Below, one piece after another: positions 34,995 to 44,182 of a stretch of DNA of 64,000 nt. Each line of letters starts with the position of its first letter. The stretch's first letter is position 1. The DNA comes from Clostridium_AI sp002297865 (GTDB taxonomy: Bacteria > Bacillota > Clostridia > Lachnospirales > Lachnospiraceae), in NCBI GenBank assembly GCA_937903005.1, contig CALFNR010000068.1, positions 1-64,000 of the forward strand, read 5' to 3'. The notes beneath the pieces are model-generated. The model saw only the letters and a program-made list of their open reading frames with translations. It did no database searches and was not told the origin of the DNA. Both the position numbers and the translations under genes were made by a program.

Positions 34995-35645
34995 TCATTG
35001 ATTTTTATTTAGTATAGTTTCCAACTCTTTTACTGTCTTGGCAATATAATCTGCACCTGTTTGTTCAAGTTCAAGTCCCTGTGCATATCCATATTTCACC
35101 CCAATGGCCTCTATGCCATATTGATGTGCTCCAATAATGTCAAACTTACGATCCCCTACCATTATCACTTTATTCTTATTCTTAACTCCTAGCGCTTTGC
35201 ACGCTTTCGTAATTATCTCCATCTTATCGGAATTAGTTCCATCTAACTCACTTCCAATGATTACATCAAAATAGTTTCGTATTCCAAAATAATTACATAT
35301 CTTTTCTACAAAAACAGTAGGTTTTGAACTAGCAATTGCAAGCTTTTTGTCCTTTATTGTTTCAAGCATTGGAACAATTCCGTCATATAATCCATTTTCT
35401 TTCCAGCCAATCGTTTGAAATCGCTCTCGGTACTTTTGTATTCCCTTTTCCGCCTCTTCGGGACTTAACTGGTAAAATTCTATGAATGAATCATACAAAG
35501 GTGGTCCAATGACCTTTTCCAGATGATCCAGGTTATCTTCATAAATCCCCAGACTTTCCAACGCATATTGAAAACTTTTTGTTATACCAAGTTTCGGTTC
35601 TGTAAGTGTTCCATCAAGGTCAAATAAAATGTAATCCCAGTTCAA
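34995..35645 (-). CDS. HAD-family hydrolase, phosphoglycolate phosphatase-like
   Basis: A 216-residue cytoplasmic phosphatase. Motif I FDLDGTLTEP (about 8-17), motif II IASSKP (about 100-105), motif III Lys and motif IV GDRKFDIIGAHQYGI (about 163-177) are all present, with a four-helix cap after motif I. Closest to the Gph/PpaX group, but substrate cannot be assigned. Stand-alone gene between the agr-like unit and metY. Confidence 0.82.
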   Translation of the reverse strand: MNWDYILFDLDGTLTEPKLGITKSFQYALESLGIYEDNLDHLEKVIGPPLYDSFIEFYQLSPEEAEKGIQKYRERFQTIGWKENGLYDGIVPMLETIKDKKLAIASSKPTVFVEKICNYFGIRNYFDVIIGSELDGTNSDKMEIITKACKALGVKNKNKVIMVGDRKFDIIGAHQYGIEAIGVKYGYAQGLELEQTGADYIAKTVKELETILNKNQ

Positions 35646-35691
35646 GTTTTTTCCTCCGTTTCCTATTCACAATACGATGTCTTTTTCATAA

Positions 35692-36972
35692 CTAGATTGT
35701 CTTTAATGCCTGTTCAATATCTTCAATAATATCTTCAACGTTCTCTATACCCACTGAGAAACGAATTAAATCAGGCTGTACTCCTGCTTCTAATAACTGT
35801 TCTTCTGTCATCTGTCTATGAGTATGGCTTGCTGGATGCAATACACAAGTACGGGCATCTGCAACGTGTGTTACGATTGCAGCCAATTTTAAATGATCCA
35901 TGAAAGTAATACTTGCTTCTCGTCCACCTTTTAAACCAAAACATAACACTCCACACGTTCCATTTGGACAATACTTCTTCGCAATTTCGTGATGTGCATC
36001 TCCTGGTAATCCAGCATATTTTACCCAAGCAATCTTGTCGTTATCAGATAAATATTCCGCAACCTTTTGTGCATTTTCGCAATGTCTAGGTACTCTTAGA
36101 TGTAAAGTCTCAAGTCCCACATTTAGTAAAAATGCATTCTGTGGAGACTGCATAGAACCTAAGTCTCGCATAAGCTGTGCAACTGCTTTTTGTATGTATG
36201 CCATCTTTCCAAATTTCTCAGCATAGACAATACCATGATAGGAATCATCTGGCTGTGTAAGTCCTGGGAACTTATCTTTATGAGCTAACCAGTCAAAATT
36301 ACCACTATCTACAATACATCCCCCTAAAGCCATAGCATGTCCATCCATGTATTTTGTAGTAGAATGCGTTACGATGTCTGCTCCCCATTTGAATGGCTGA
36401 CAGTTAATTGGCGTTGCAAATGTATTATCAACAATTAGAGGTACTCCATGGTTATGGGCTAACGTAGCAAATTTCTCAATGTCTAAAACTACTAAAGATG
36501 GATTTGATATTGTTTCTGCAAATACGCATTTTGTATTTGACTGAAATGCTTTTTCGAGCTCTTCCACACTAGCATCTGGGTCGATAAAAGTACACTCTAT
36601 TCCAAGCTTCTTCATGGTAACACCAAATAAGTTAAATGTTCCACCGTACAATGCTGACGAGCAAACAAAATGATCACCAGCTTCACAGATGTTAAACACT
36701 GCGTAAAAGTTTGCTGCTTGTCCAGAAGCTGTAAGCATGGCACCTACACCACCCTCTAGTTCTGCAATTTTTCCTGCTACAAGATCATTGGTTGGATTGG
36801 CAAGTCTTGAATAAAAATATCCTTCGTCTTCCAAATCAAATAGTCTTCCCATTTGGTCGCTTGTTTCATATTTAAACGTTGTACTTTGTACAATCGGAAT
36901 CACTCTGGATTCACCCTTTTTGGGATTATAAATTCCTTGCACACATTTTGTTTCGATTCTTTGCTCCGACAT
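35692..36972 (-). CDS. metY: O-acetylhomoserine sulfhydrylase
   Basis: A 426-residue PLP enzyme forming homocysteine from O-acetylhomoserine and sulfide. YSRLANPTNDL (about 53-63), GGVGAMLTASGQAA, DNTFATP and the PLP Lys in THSTTKYMDGH (about 203-213) are typical; the approximately 425-residue length and ACPNGTCG-type insertion favour MetY over the shorter MetB/MetC. It would feed the two homocysteine methyltransferases encoded at 48-52 kb. No SAM riboswitch fold was found in the 128-bp region to mutY. Confidence 0.9.
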   Translation of the reverse strand: MSEQRIETKCVQGIYNPKKGESRVIPIVQSTTFKYETSDQMGRLFDLEDEGYFYSRLANPTNDLVAGKIAELEGGVGAMLTASGQAANFYAVFNICEAGDHFVCSSALYGGTFNLFGVTMKKLGIECTFIDPDASVEELEKAFQSNTKCVFAETISNPSLVVLDIEKFATLAHNHGVPLIVDNTFATPINCQPFKWGADIVTHSTTKYMDGHAMALGGCIVDSGNFDWLAHKDKFPGLTQPDDSYHGIVYAEKFGKMAYIQKAVAQLMRDLGSMQSPQNAFLLNVGLETLHLRVPRHCENAQKVAEYLSDNDKIAWVKYAGLPGDAHHEIAKKYCPNGTCGVLCFGLKGGREASITFMDHLKLAAIVTHVADARTCVLHPASHTHRQMTEEQLLEAGVQPDLIRFSVGIENVEDIIEDIEQALKTI

Positions 36973-37142
36973 GATATTCCTCCTATATGTATTTTTTATT
37001 ATAGCTATTAGGTATTATAATAGCAAATGTTGGTACTGAATGCAAGGGACGAGGATATTCCTTATTTTATAACTTGTTTCCACTTTGGAAATAGAGTAAA
37101 ATGCATAGCAGAACCGCAATTATTAATGAAACGAGGGAATAC

Positions 37143-38192
37143 ATGAGTACAAATTATGGTTTTATCGTAAATGACTTATTGGAATGGTATGATAACAATG
37201 CTAGAGAACTTCCTTGGCGCAATCAAGCCAATCCATACTATACATGGGTTTCCGAAATTATGTTACAACAGACGCGAGTGGAAGCCGTAAAGGGTTACTT
37301 TGTCCGATTTATTGAAGCTCTTCCTACCATAAAGGATTTAGCGGAAGCTGAACCTGAAAAACTTTTGAAACTCTGGGAAGGTTTAGGTTATTATAACCGC
37401 GTTCGCAATATGCAAAAGGCTGCTATTACTGTAGTGGAACAGTATGGCGGAGAGTTACCTAGGGATTATAAAGCTTTGCTAAGTCTCTCTGGAATTGGAA
37501 CCTACACAGCCGGTGCTATTGCTTCTATTGCTTATCAGATTCCTGTTCCTGCTGTAGATGGCAATGTTTTGCGTGTTACAAAACGTTTAACTGGTTCTTA
37601 CGATGATATTATGCTGCCAAAGGTAAAAAAGGAATTAGAAAAGGATATGCTAAAAATTATGCCCGAAATCCGTTCTGGAGACTTGAATCAAGCCCTAATG
37701 GATCTAGGGGCAACCATATGCATTCCAAATGGAAAACCTTTATGCGACCAGTGTCCTCTAAGCCATAACTGCAAAGCATTTCAGGAAAATTTAACAGACG
37801 AGCTTCCTGTAAAATCTTCAAAGAAGGCTAGAAAGATAGAAGAAAAAACAGTATTTCTATTTTCTTGCAACGGCGAATACGCCTTACACAAACGTCTAGA
37901 CAAAGGCTTATTAGCAAGCTTATGGGAATTTCCAAATGTAGAAGAATCCTTATCAATTCCAAAACTAGAGCGTTTATTGAGCGAACAAGGTATTGAAGAG
38001 TATGAGCTAGAACTTCTTGGACCTGGAAAACACATTTTCAGTCATGTGGAATGGCATATGATTGGGTATCGAGTTGTCCTAAAGAAAAAGGACTTAGATT
38101 TATTTGAAGATCTGGTGTGGGCAACAAAGGAAGAAATTGCAGACCATTTTGCAATTCCGACTGCTTTTAAAGGCTATACAAAACAGTTATAA
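37143..38192 (+). CDS. mutY: A/G-specific adenine glycosylase
   Basis: A 349-residue base-excision repair enzyme that removes adenine opposite 8-oxoG. LPWR, YYTWVSEIMLQQTRVEAV (about 29-46), the helix-hairpin-helix LSGIGTYTAGAIASIAY with catalytic Asp in VPAVDGNV, the 4Fe-4S cysteines (C-IPNGKPLCDQCPLSHNC) and a C-terminal NUDIX-like domain (about 230-345) are visible. GAGGG five nt before ATG 37143 selects this start; an in-frame ATG lies at 37101. Divergent from metY. Confidence 0.94.
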   Translation: MSTNYGFIVNDLLEWYDNNARELPWRNQANPYYTWVSEIMLQQTRVEAVKGYFVRFIEALPTIKDLAEAEPEKLLKLWEGLGYYNRVRNMQKAAITVVEQYGGELPRDYKALLSLSGIGTYTAGAIASIAYQIPVPAVDGNVLRVTKRLTGSYDDIMLPKVKKELEKDMLKIMPEIRSGDLNQALMDLGATICIPNGKPLCDQCPLSHNCKAFQENLTDELPVKSSKKARKIEEKTVFLFSCNGEYALHKRLDKGLLASLWEFPNVEESLSIPKLERLLSEQGIEEYELELLGPGKHIFSHVEWHMIGYRVVLKKKDLDLFEDLVWATKEEIADHFAIPTAFKGYTKQL

Positions 38193-38193
38193 A

Positions 38194-38224
38194 AAATTCC
38201 CGGATTTATGATGTCCGGGAATTT
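38194..38224. terminator. Shared terminator between mutY and the CAP-domain gene
   Basis: AAATTCCCGGA and TCCGGGAATTT form an 11-bp stem with loop TTTATGATG, between two convergent genes. Confidence 0.8.
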
Positions 38225-38241
38225 CTCTTAAAGTCACATTT

Positions 38242-39291
38242 TTAATTTGTAAATATCTGAACCCAATACGGCGTATTATTCACTACATAATATCCGATTC
38301 CGATTTTATTAAAATTGGAAGACATGATATTTTTTCTATGACCATCTGAATTCATCCAGGCATTCATTACTGCCTCTGGTGTTCTCTGTCCCCAGGCAAT
38401 ATTTTCTCCACAAGCATTATATGTGATTCCATACTCCCCTAGTACGGTGTAAAAACTAGTGCCATCTGGTCTTGTATGGGAAAATATTTCTACCGTTTCT
38501 TTTGCTCTATGCATTGCTGCACTTTCTAATTTACTTGTTGTCGTAAGTGAAGAAAGACCTGCTGCTTTTCTTTCTTTATTTACTAAATCGATTACCTGTT
38601 GCTGATAGGACTTATTGGTTTGAGTCTGATTGCTGATTTTTGCAGATACTATGGAAGAATTACTTCCATAATACTTTATAGAATTACTTACTGCATATGC
38701 GCGCACTTTGTAAAAGCAGGTTTTACCACTTGTTACATTATTGTCTGTATACTTTAAGTTTTTCGTAGATGCCACATATTCATATGTGCCATTCTTTTTA
38801 GCTGCACGATAAACCCGGTAACTTGTCGCCCTAGAAACCGTTTTCCAAGTCAAACTTATTCCACTTGCACTGGATTTGGCTGTTAGATTTGTTGTTTTCG
38901 ACAGAACAGCTTTCACTCTTTTCACTGCAGAAAAGTTTCCATACGTATTCTTGCTTGCTCCCGTTTTGCAAGCTCTGACTTTGTAATAATAGGCAGCCTT
39001 GCTTGTTGTACTTGTATCTTTATATGTTAACTCTTTCGTAGTTTTTATCTTTTGGTAAGTTCCATCTTGCTTCGTTGCACGGTAAATCTGGTAACTTGTA
39101 GCACCATTCACTTTAGAATACTTCAGACTAACAGAAGATGGCGTACGACTCATAATTGTTAGCGTTGGTTTCCCTAAAACCGTAGCTGCATCATATTGCA
39201 AAGCCTCTTTTCTGACTGTCCCCACCATACAAGTGAAAAGAATTAGTAAACTTGTAATCCATAAACGATATGTTCTTTTAAAATGTTGCAT
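38242..39291 (-). CDS. Secreted CAP/SCP-like protein with two FN3-like modules
   Basis: A 349-residue exported protein. Signal peptide about 1-28. Two fibronectin-III-like repeats (about 42-128 and 134-222) share the pattern A-T-SYQIYRA-K-GTYQ and YYYKVRA. The C-terminal CAP domain (about 232-349) has VNKERKAAGLSSL, AAMHRAKETVEIFSHTRPDG, CGENIAWG, AWMNSDGHRKNIMS and WVQIFT, as in clostridial YkwD-like proteins. Function unknown; family members act at the cell surface. Monocistronic. Confidence 0.9.
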   Translation of the reverse strand: MQHFKRTYRLWITSLLILFTCMVGTVRKEALQYDAATVLGKPTLTIMSRTPSSVSLKYSKVNGATSYQIYRATKQDGTYQKIKTTKELTYKDTSTTSKAAYYYKVRACKTGASKNTYGNFSAVKRVKAVLSKTTNLTAKSSASGISLTWKTVSRATSYRVYRAAKKNGTYEYVASTKNLKYTDNNVTSGKTCFYKVRAYAVSNSIKYYGSNSSIVSAKISNQTQTNKSYQQQVIDLVNKERKAAGLSSLTTTSKLESAAMHRAKETVEIFSHTRPDGTSFYTVLGEYGITYNACGENIAWGQRTPEAVMNAWMNSDGHRKNIMSSNFNKIGIGYYVVNNTPYWVQIFTN

Positions 39292-39436
39292 TATATTATC
39301 CTCTTTCTAATAAGAAACTTTATCGGCCAAATAGACTCGTTTTTGTCTCTTATATTTACAATGTAACACATATTTAACATTTTTGCAATACTTTTGTAAT
39401 AGTTTTTTACTTTTAACTAGTAGTTTCCAAATAAAA

Positions 39437-39459
39437 AAGGAAGCTAAAAACTTCCTTTA
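39437..39459 (-). terminator. ilvN-ilvC terminator
   Basis: AAAGGAAG and CTTCCTTT pair around TTTTTAG; the minus strand continues TTTATT. It lies about 60 nt beyond the ilvC stop. Confidence 0.75.
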
Positions 39460-39517
39460 TCGAAAGGTTATTTTTATCTTCCTTTTATCAATTCTTCTAC
39501 AAAAATAGAAATTCAAA

Positions 39518-40534
39518 TTAGTTGTTGATTAATTTGTCTTCGCCATTCCAGCTATATAATTTACGGATTTCTTCTCCGACTTTTTCTGATGGATGCTCAG
39601 AAGCTAATTTTCTCATAGCACGGAAATGAGCCTGACCACCTGCTTCAGACATATCTAATAAGAAGTCTTTTGCAAATGTACCATCTTGAATATCGGATAA
39701 AATTTTCTTCATTGTCTTCTTAGTTTCTTCTGTAATGATCTTAGGTCCTGTAATATAATCACCATATTCCGCTGTGTTGGAAATAGAATATCTCATTCCA
39801 GCGAAACCGCTTTGGTAGATTAAGTCTACGATTAATTTCATTTCATGGATACATTCGAAGTATGCATTTCTTGGATCGTAACCGCCTTCTACTAATGTTT
39901 CGAAACCGGCTTGCATTAAGGCACAAACACCACCACAAAGTACTGCTTGCTCACCGAATAAGTCTGTTTCTGTTTCTGTTCTGAATGTTGTTTCAAGAAC
40001 ACCAGCTCTTGCACCACCGATACCTAAAGCATAAGCAAGTGCTAAATCCTGAGCTTTGCCTGTAGCATCTTGTTCTACAGCAACTAAACAAGGTACACCT
40101 TTACCTGCCTGGTATTCACTTCTTACTGTATGACCTGGTCCTTTAGGAGCAATCATTGTAACATCAACATCCTTTGGTGGTACGATTTGACCAAAGTGAA
40201 TTGCAAAACCATGAGCGAACATTAACATATTACCAGCTTCAAGGTTTGGAGCGATATCTTTCTTATACATAGCAGCCTGTTTTTCATCGTTGATTAAGAT
40301 CATAATGATATCAGCCTGTTTTGCAGCTTCTGCTGCTGTATATACTTTGAATCCTTGAGCTTCAGCTTTCGCCCAGGATTTACTTCCTTCGTAAAGACCA
40401 ATCACAACATTAACACCTGATTCTTTTAAGTTTAATGCATGTGCATGACCTTGGCTACCGTAACCAATAATAGCTACTGTCTTTCCTTCAAGTAAGGATA
40501 AGTTACAATCTTCTTGATAAAAAATCTTTGCCAT
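39518..40534 (-). CDS. ilvC: Ketol-acid reductoisomerase
   Basis: A 338-residue class I enzyme of branched-chain amino acid synthesis. NADPH site GYGSQGHAHALNLKESG (about 24-40), MIAPKGPGHTVR (about 127-138), and the metal-binding DLFGEQAVLCGG and IHEMKLIVDLIY stretches are intact. AGGAGG lies 8 nt before ATG. It follows ilvN by 61 nt, in one operon that is separate from ilvB and ilvD. Confidence 0.96.
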   Translation of the reverse strand: MAKIFYQEDCNLSLLEGKTVAIIGYGSQGHAHALNLKESGVNVVIGLYEGSKSWAKAEAQGFKVYTAAEAAKQADIIMILINDEKQAAMYKKDIAPNLEAGNMLMFAHGFAIHFGQIVPPKDVDVTMIAPKGPGHTVRSEYQAGKGVPCLVAVEQDATGKAQDLALAYALGIGGARAGVLETTFRTETETDLFGEQAVLCGGVCALMQAGFETLVEGGYDPRNAYFECIHEMKLIVDLIYQSGFAGMRYSISNTAEYGDYITGPKIITEETKKTMKKILSDIQDGTFAKDFLLDMSEAGGQAHFRAMRKLASEHPSEKVGEEIRKLYSWNGEDKLINN

Positions 40535-40595
40535 TTTTGTTTCCTCCTAAATTATAATTATTCTTTTAGTGTAATGAGCGATTTGTCCCATCGCG

Positions 40596-41138
40596 CTAAT
40601 CTATGTAGTCGGCAATATCACCAGAACCTCTTGTTAAACCTGTTAAACCAGTTCTAACGAGTTCTTTAATAACAAAACCGTCTAGCAGCTTAATAAATGC
40701 ATCAATTTTATTCTGGTTTCCCGTTAATTCTATCATAAGGGAATCTATAGCAACATCAACTACATTGGCACGGAATATACCTGCAACTGATATGATGGAC
40801 TGACGTTCTTTGGCATCTGCCATAACCTTTACTAAAACAAGTTCACGGCATACTGAATTATTATCTTTTAGTTCTGTAATTTCTCTAACATCCTCTAATT
40901 TTCCAAGCTGTTTTTCTATCTGTTCCAGTGTAAGTTCTTCCCCTGTTACTGCTACTGTTAATCGAGAAAACCTCGGATCCTCAGTTACCCCACTGGAAAT
41001 GCTATCGATGTTATATCCTCTTCTGCTAAATAGACCTGCAATTCTGCTTAGCACACCGGATGTATTGTCTACAAGTAGTGATAAAACCATTCTTCTCATA
41101 TTACGTATGTATACTCCTTTATACAAATTGCCCGACAT
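40596..41138 (-). CDS. ilvN: Acetolactate synthase small (regulatory) subunit
   Basis: About 167-180 residues. N-terminal ACT domain (MVLSLLVDNTSGVLSRIAGLFSRRGYNIDSI) confers valine feedback on IlvB, followed by the second ACT-like part ending GDIADYID. The start is unclear: ATG 41138 has no RBS; ATG 41099 (MRRMVLSLL) matches the family but lies 14 nt after AAAGGAG. Promoter at 41245-41217 is consensus. No T-box precedes it. Confidence 0.92.
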   Translation of the reverse strand: MSGNLYKGVYIRNMRRMVLSLLVDNTSGVLSRIAGLFSRRGYNIDSISSGVTEDPRFSRLTVAVTGEELTLEQIEKQLGKLEDVREITELKDNNSVCRELVLVKVMADAKERQSIISVAGIFRANVVDVAIDSLMIELTGNQNKIDAFIKLLDGFVIKELVRTGLTGLTRGSGDIADYID

Positions 41139-41216
41139 TGGGATACATGATAGTTAAAATGAATCACAATGGGGCAACTATTTGCTTAAATCATATTACG
41201 TTAATTAACTAAAGCT

Positions 41217-41245
41217 ATTGTAACAACTTGATTTTACTTTGTCAA
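41217..41245 (-). promoter_or_regulatory. ilvN-ilvC promoter
   Basis: -35 TTGACA at 41245-41240, 17-nt spacer, -10 TACAAT at 41222-41217 on the minus strand. The leader of about 70-110 nt is too short for a T-box. Confidence 0.8.
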
Positions 41246-41824
41246 GGTTAAGGATGTAATGACAGAGTCGAAGATAAAATCGGCTGTGTTCCACAAACTT
41301 TATATTGTACCATTTTCACGAAAAACCTCATTCGATTTTTTTTAGATGTTTACTGTATACCTTGATTCTTGTAAATATATCGCATAATTATACACAGTCT
41401 TCAACTTCTCCACCTGTATTTTTTCTCAAATCAAATATACGATTTTAATATCATATATAATATTACTCCTACATTTCTGCCTTGCAATCACTTTCAACTC
41501 TTTAAATTTGAAGTATGAGTAATATCGTGTACAAGCTACAAATTCTTCTAGTTGTTCAATGAATTTAAGGATATATTTACAATAATGATGTTTCTTTTAG
41601 TTAGTATACCGAAAAACAAATTTGGAACAGAATTCATCGAAATTTATTTTAAAGAGAATACAAGTCAATATTAATAACATTTTGTAATAGTATAAAATTG
41701 TTAAATTAAGTAAAACTTGACAATAATGAAAATATATGGTAATTTATAACATGAGTTAGAAATTAATTATTTAACTCATATTATAAATGCGCATTTTGTA
41801 CAAATAAAAAAAGGAGATAGTATA
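41246..41824 (+). promoter_or_regulatory. AT-rich gene-free region with the bacteriocin promoter
   Basis: About 580 bp without a supportable gene. The only clear signal is a plus-strand promoter candidate: TTGACA at 41717-41722, 17-nt spacer, TAATTT at 41740-41745, leaving an 80-nt leader with AAAGGAG before the bacteriocin ATG. Base composition is much more AT-rich than the flanking ilvN and mutY genes. Confidence 0.55.
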
Positions 41825-42178
41825 ATGAAAAGAAAAAGTTTAAAAAGTTTAGTAGCTGCTTGTGCTGCAGCTATGGTTTTCGCTGTTCCAGTATTTGCAG
41901 CATCTGAGTCATTAAATAATGGTGGTGCAACTTGGAAAGGGGGAGAGAATAGTGATGGCATTTTATATTCTCAAGTTCAAGATAATGCAGTTGATGGTAT
42001 TAGGTATTCAGTAACAGTATGGGTAAAATCTGATAATGGCAGTAAAAGTGAAAAATCAGGTACTACAAATGGTGTAGGAGCTGATGGACAAGTCAAAGTT
42101 ACAAGAGCTGCTACTCATAGTAATCCATTTGTTGCAGAAAAATGTGGATATAAGGATTTAGTATGCGTAAGTTGTTAG
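41825..42178 (+). CDS. Putative lactococcin 972-family bacteriocin precursor
   Basis: A 117-residue secreted protein. Signal peptide about 1-26 (KRKSLKSLVAACAAAMVFAVPVFA-like, AFA cleavage). The mature part shows NGGATWKGGENSDGILYSQ and YSVTVWVK, recalling the G-TW-GG...YS...V pattern of lactococcin 972, a lipid II-binding bacteriocin. Unlike lactococcin 972 it ends with three cysteines in KCGYKDLVCVSC. Strong RBS AAAGGAG. The two genes downstream are the dedicated membrane protein and ATPase of this bacteriocin group, and that context carries the call. A terminator-like hairpin separates it from them. Confidence 0.68.
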   Translation: MKRKSLKSLVAACAAAMVFAVPVFAASESLNNGGATWKGGENSDGILYSQVQDNAVDGIRYSVTVWVKSDNGSKSEKSGTTNGVGADGQVKVTRAATHSNPFVAEKCGYKDLVCVSC

Positions 42179-42215
42179 TACATATAACATATAGGAAATA
42201 AACTGTGTATTTTAT

Positions 42216-42247
42216 AAAATTGCTGGCATCAAGGTGTCAGCAATTTT
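42216..42247 (+). terminator. Intercistronic terminator/attenuator after the bacteriocin gene
   Basis: AAAATTGCTGGCA and TGTCAGCAATTTT form a 13-bp stem (one G-U) with a 6-nt loop. The tail is only partly T-rich (ATTTTATATAAAC), so partial read-through into the transporter genes is plausible. Confidence 0.7.
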
Positions 42248-42279
42248 ATATAAACAATTTTTATAGAGGTTAAAGTAAA

Positions 42280-44163
42280 GTGAAAAAAATATTTAAAGGA
42301 ATAGGTTTATTAGTGTCACTATTTTCTATTTTCTTTTTTCTATTAGTTGTTGATAAAATGCTTTATGAAAATAATTCTCCTATATATGATATTTCATTAG
42401 ATAAATATATATCGAGTCAAGAACTAAAGAATATAGCGGAAAGTGCAGATATCACAATTCAGTTAAAGGAATATAAAAAATCTAGTTTTGGTAATAGAAA
42501 CATGGATATTACTTTAATTAATCCAGATGGTAATATGAAGCTAGGGAAAAAACCAAGTGTATTTCCTAATGAAAAAATAGTATATTTGGTTTTAAGTCAA
42601 GAGGATCAAAGAAAAATTAAATACTTTACTGTCCAAGAAAGGCAGTATAAAAAAATTAATCAACTTAATTTATATTTGAAAGAGAATGGATATGAAACAT
42701 CTTTTGATATAGATGAGCCTGTAAGTCTTGAAGTGGGTATGCTTTTTTCATCACTAAATTTAGGATTCTTTTCTGTACTTGCAATTTTATTGATTTTATG
42801 TATATCAACATATTATGTTTCTCGATTAAAAGAAATAGGTATATTAAAATTATGTGGTTGGAGTAATGAAAAAATATCATCCAAATTATTAGTAGGTATG
42901 ATGTTACAATTATATAGTTGGAGCTTAATTTTAGTTATTCCATTTGGAATATATGTAATACTTTCTGATGTAAATAAAATAGATGAATTTATTAAAATAG
43001 TTATTATGGTCGATCTATTTTTAGCTGCTATATTTATATTATGTTCAATAGTTGGAACGTTTTTCATTACTCATATAGATAGAGTGAACGCAATTAAAAG
43101 TAAAAAAAATAATCGAATACTATTTGGTTCACTACTAGTATTTAAAGTTGTTGTAACCATTTTGTTGGTAGTTTCAATGAATAATACTTTTGAGAATATT
43201 TTTAACTATAATGCTACCAATGAATCGGTTAATAAATTGCTGAAGTACAATTTCTATAGAATAAAGACAGCTTCTATACCAGAAAAGAATGTTTGGGATA
43301 AAATTGAGAAGGTAATAGGTCAATTAAGTGATGATGCACTTTATAATTATACTTCACCTGATAGTATTATTAATATTGATAAATTAAAAAGCTATAAAAA
43401 AGATAATAGATTACGAAATCTAGATAACTGTGCATATACAGATATGTCGTTTAATATGCTGAATTACATAAAAATATATGACGAACAAGGACATATTATT
43501 AAATCAAAAGACATAAGTGCAAATTCAAACGTATATTTGGTGCCTGAACATCTTAAAAGCAGTATTTCAGATGTTATGAGTTATTATGAGACTCAAGAAG
43601 ATAAGAAGATAATATATATAAAAGATGGGCAAGTAGTAGATGATATTTTAATTCCTGGATATTATGTGTATGATTCCGTATTTCGCTTAGGACAAACAAA
43701 AAAAGTGCTATATTTAAATAATGGTGAAGTTCTTTATACTGAAAAAGGCATAAAAATATTAGAAAGAGAATTAGAGAAACTTGGCTTAGACAAAGGAAGC
43801 TTTTCCATAGAGCCAATGAGTATGGATTATAATATTTTTAAAGCCAATGTTCAGTTAGATATATGTGAATCCCTTTTTAAATTGATAATAAATTTTGCAT
43901 CATATATTTTGTGTATAATTTCTATATGTATTATTTATTTAGAACTAAGAAAGAAGGAATTAGCAGTACATAAATTAATAGGAAAAGTTCCGATAAAAAC
44001 AATTTCTAGATTTATAGTCTTGAATTGTTTAATTACTATTATTGCTACCGTATACGTAAATGCTATATTTTTAATTTTAGTAATTATGGAAGTTTTTATC
44101 TATCAAAATATGATTTATAGTTACATTAAACATAAAGTAATTTTAGCACTCAAAGGTGAGTAG
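42280..44163 (+). CDS. Bacteriocin-associated integral membrane protein (lactococcin 972 group, DUF1430)
   Basis: A 627-residue MacB/FtsX-like permease. One N-terminal helix (about 5-25), an extracytoplasmic domain (about 30-155), a bundle of three to four helices (about 160-300), a second extracytoplasmic domain (about 310-520) and four C-terminal helices. The strings RLKEIGILKLCGWSNEKI and LRKKELAVHKLIGKVP are the two FtsX-like coupling motifs. GTG start at 42280 after AGAGGT. Family members accompany lactococcin 972-type bacteriocins and are thought to export them and/or confer self-immunity. Strongly AT-rich codon use. Confidence 0.82.
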   Translation: MKKIFKGIGLLVSLFSIFFFLLVVDKMLYENNSPIYDISLDKYISSQELKNIAESADITIQLKEYKKSSFGNRNMDITLINPDGNMKLGKKPSVFPNEKIVYLVLSQEDQRKIKYFTVQERQYKKINQLNLYLKENGYETSFDIDEPVSLEVGMLFSSLNLGFFSVLAILLILCISTYYVSRLKEIGILKLCGWSNEKISSKLLVGMMLQLYSWSLILVIPFGIYVILSDVNKIDEFIKIVIMVDLFLAAIFILCSIVGTFFITHIDRVNAIKSKKNNRILFGSLLVFKVVVTILLVVSMNNTFENIFNYNATNESVNKLLKYNFYRIKTASIPEKNVWDKIEKVIGQLSDDALYNYTSPDSIINIDKLKSYKKDNRLRNLDNCAYTDMSFNMLNYIKIYDEQGHIIKSKDISANSNVYLVPEHLKSSISDVMSYYETQEDKKIIYIKDGQVVDDILIPGYYVYDSVFRLGQTKKVLYLNNGEVLYTEKGIKILERELEKLGLDKGSFSIEPMSMDYNIFKANVQLDICESLFKLIINFASYILCIISICIIYLELRKKELAVHKLIGKVPIKTISRFIVLNCLITIIATVYVNAIFLILVIMEVFIYQNMIYSYIKHKVILALKGE

Positions 44164-44182
44164 TATAGGAGTTGAAAGAATA

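Noticed and set aside
36973..37142. Search for a SAM riboswitch upstream of metY (and at 52275-52350 upstream of the Hcy methyltransferase-MTHFR gene)
   Set aside because: The gaps are short and lack the conserved S-box core and a leader terminator; only a -10-like TATAAT is seen before metY.
41431..41600. Open minus-strand stretch of about 56 codons with protein-like composition (contains FIEQLEEFV and YYSYFKFKEL)
   Set aside because: No start codon or ribosome binding site, and it is preceded by an in-frame stop. It might be a gene remnant, but there is not enough to annotate it.
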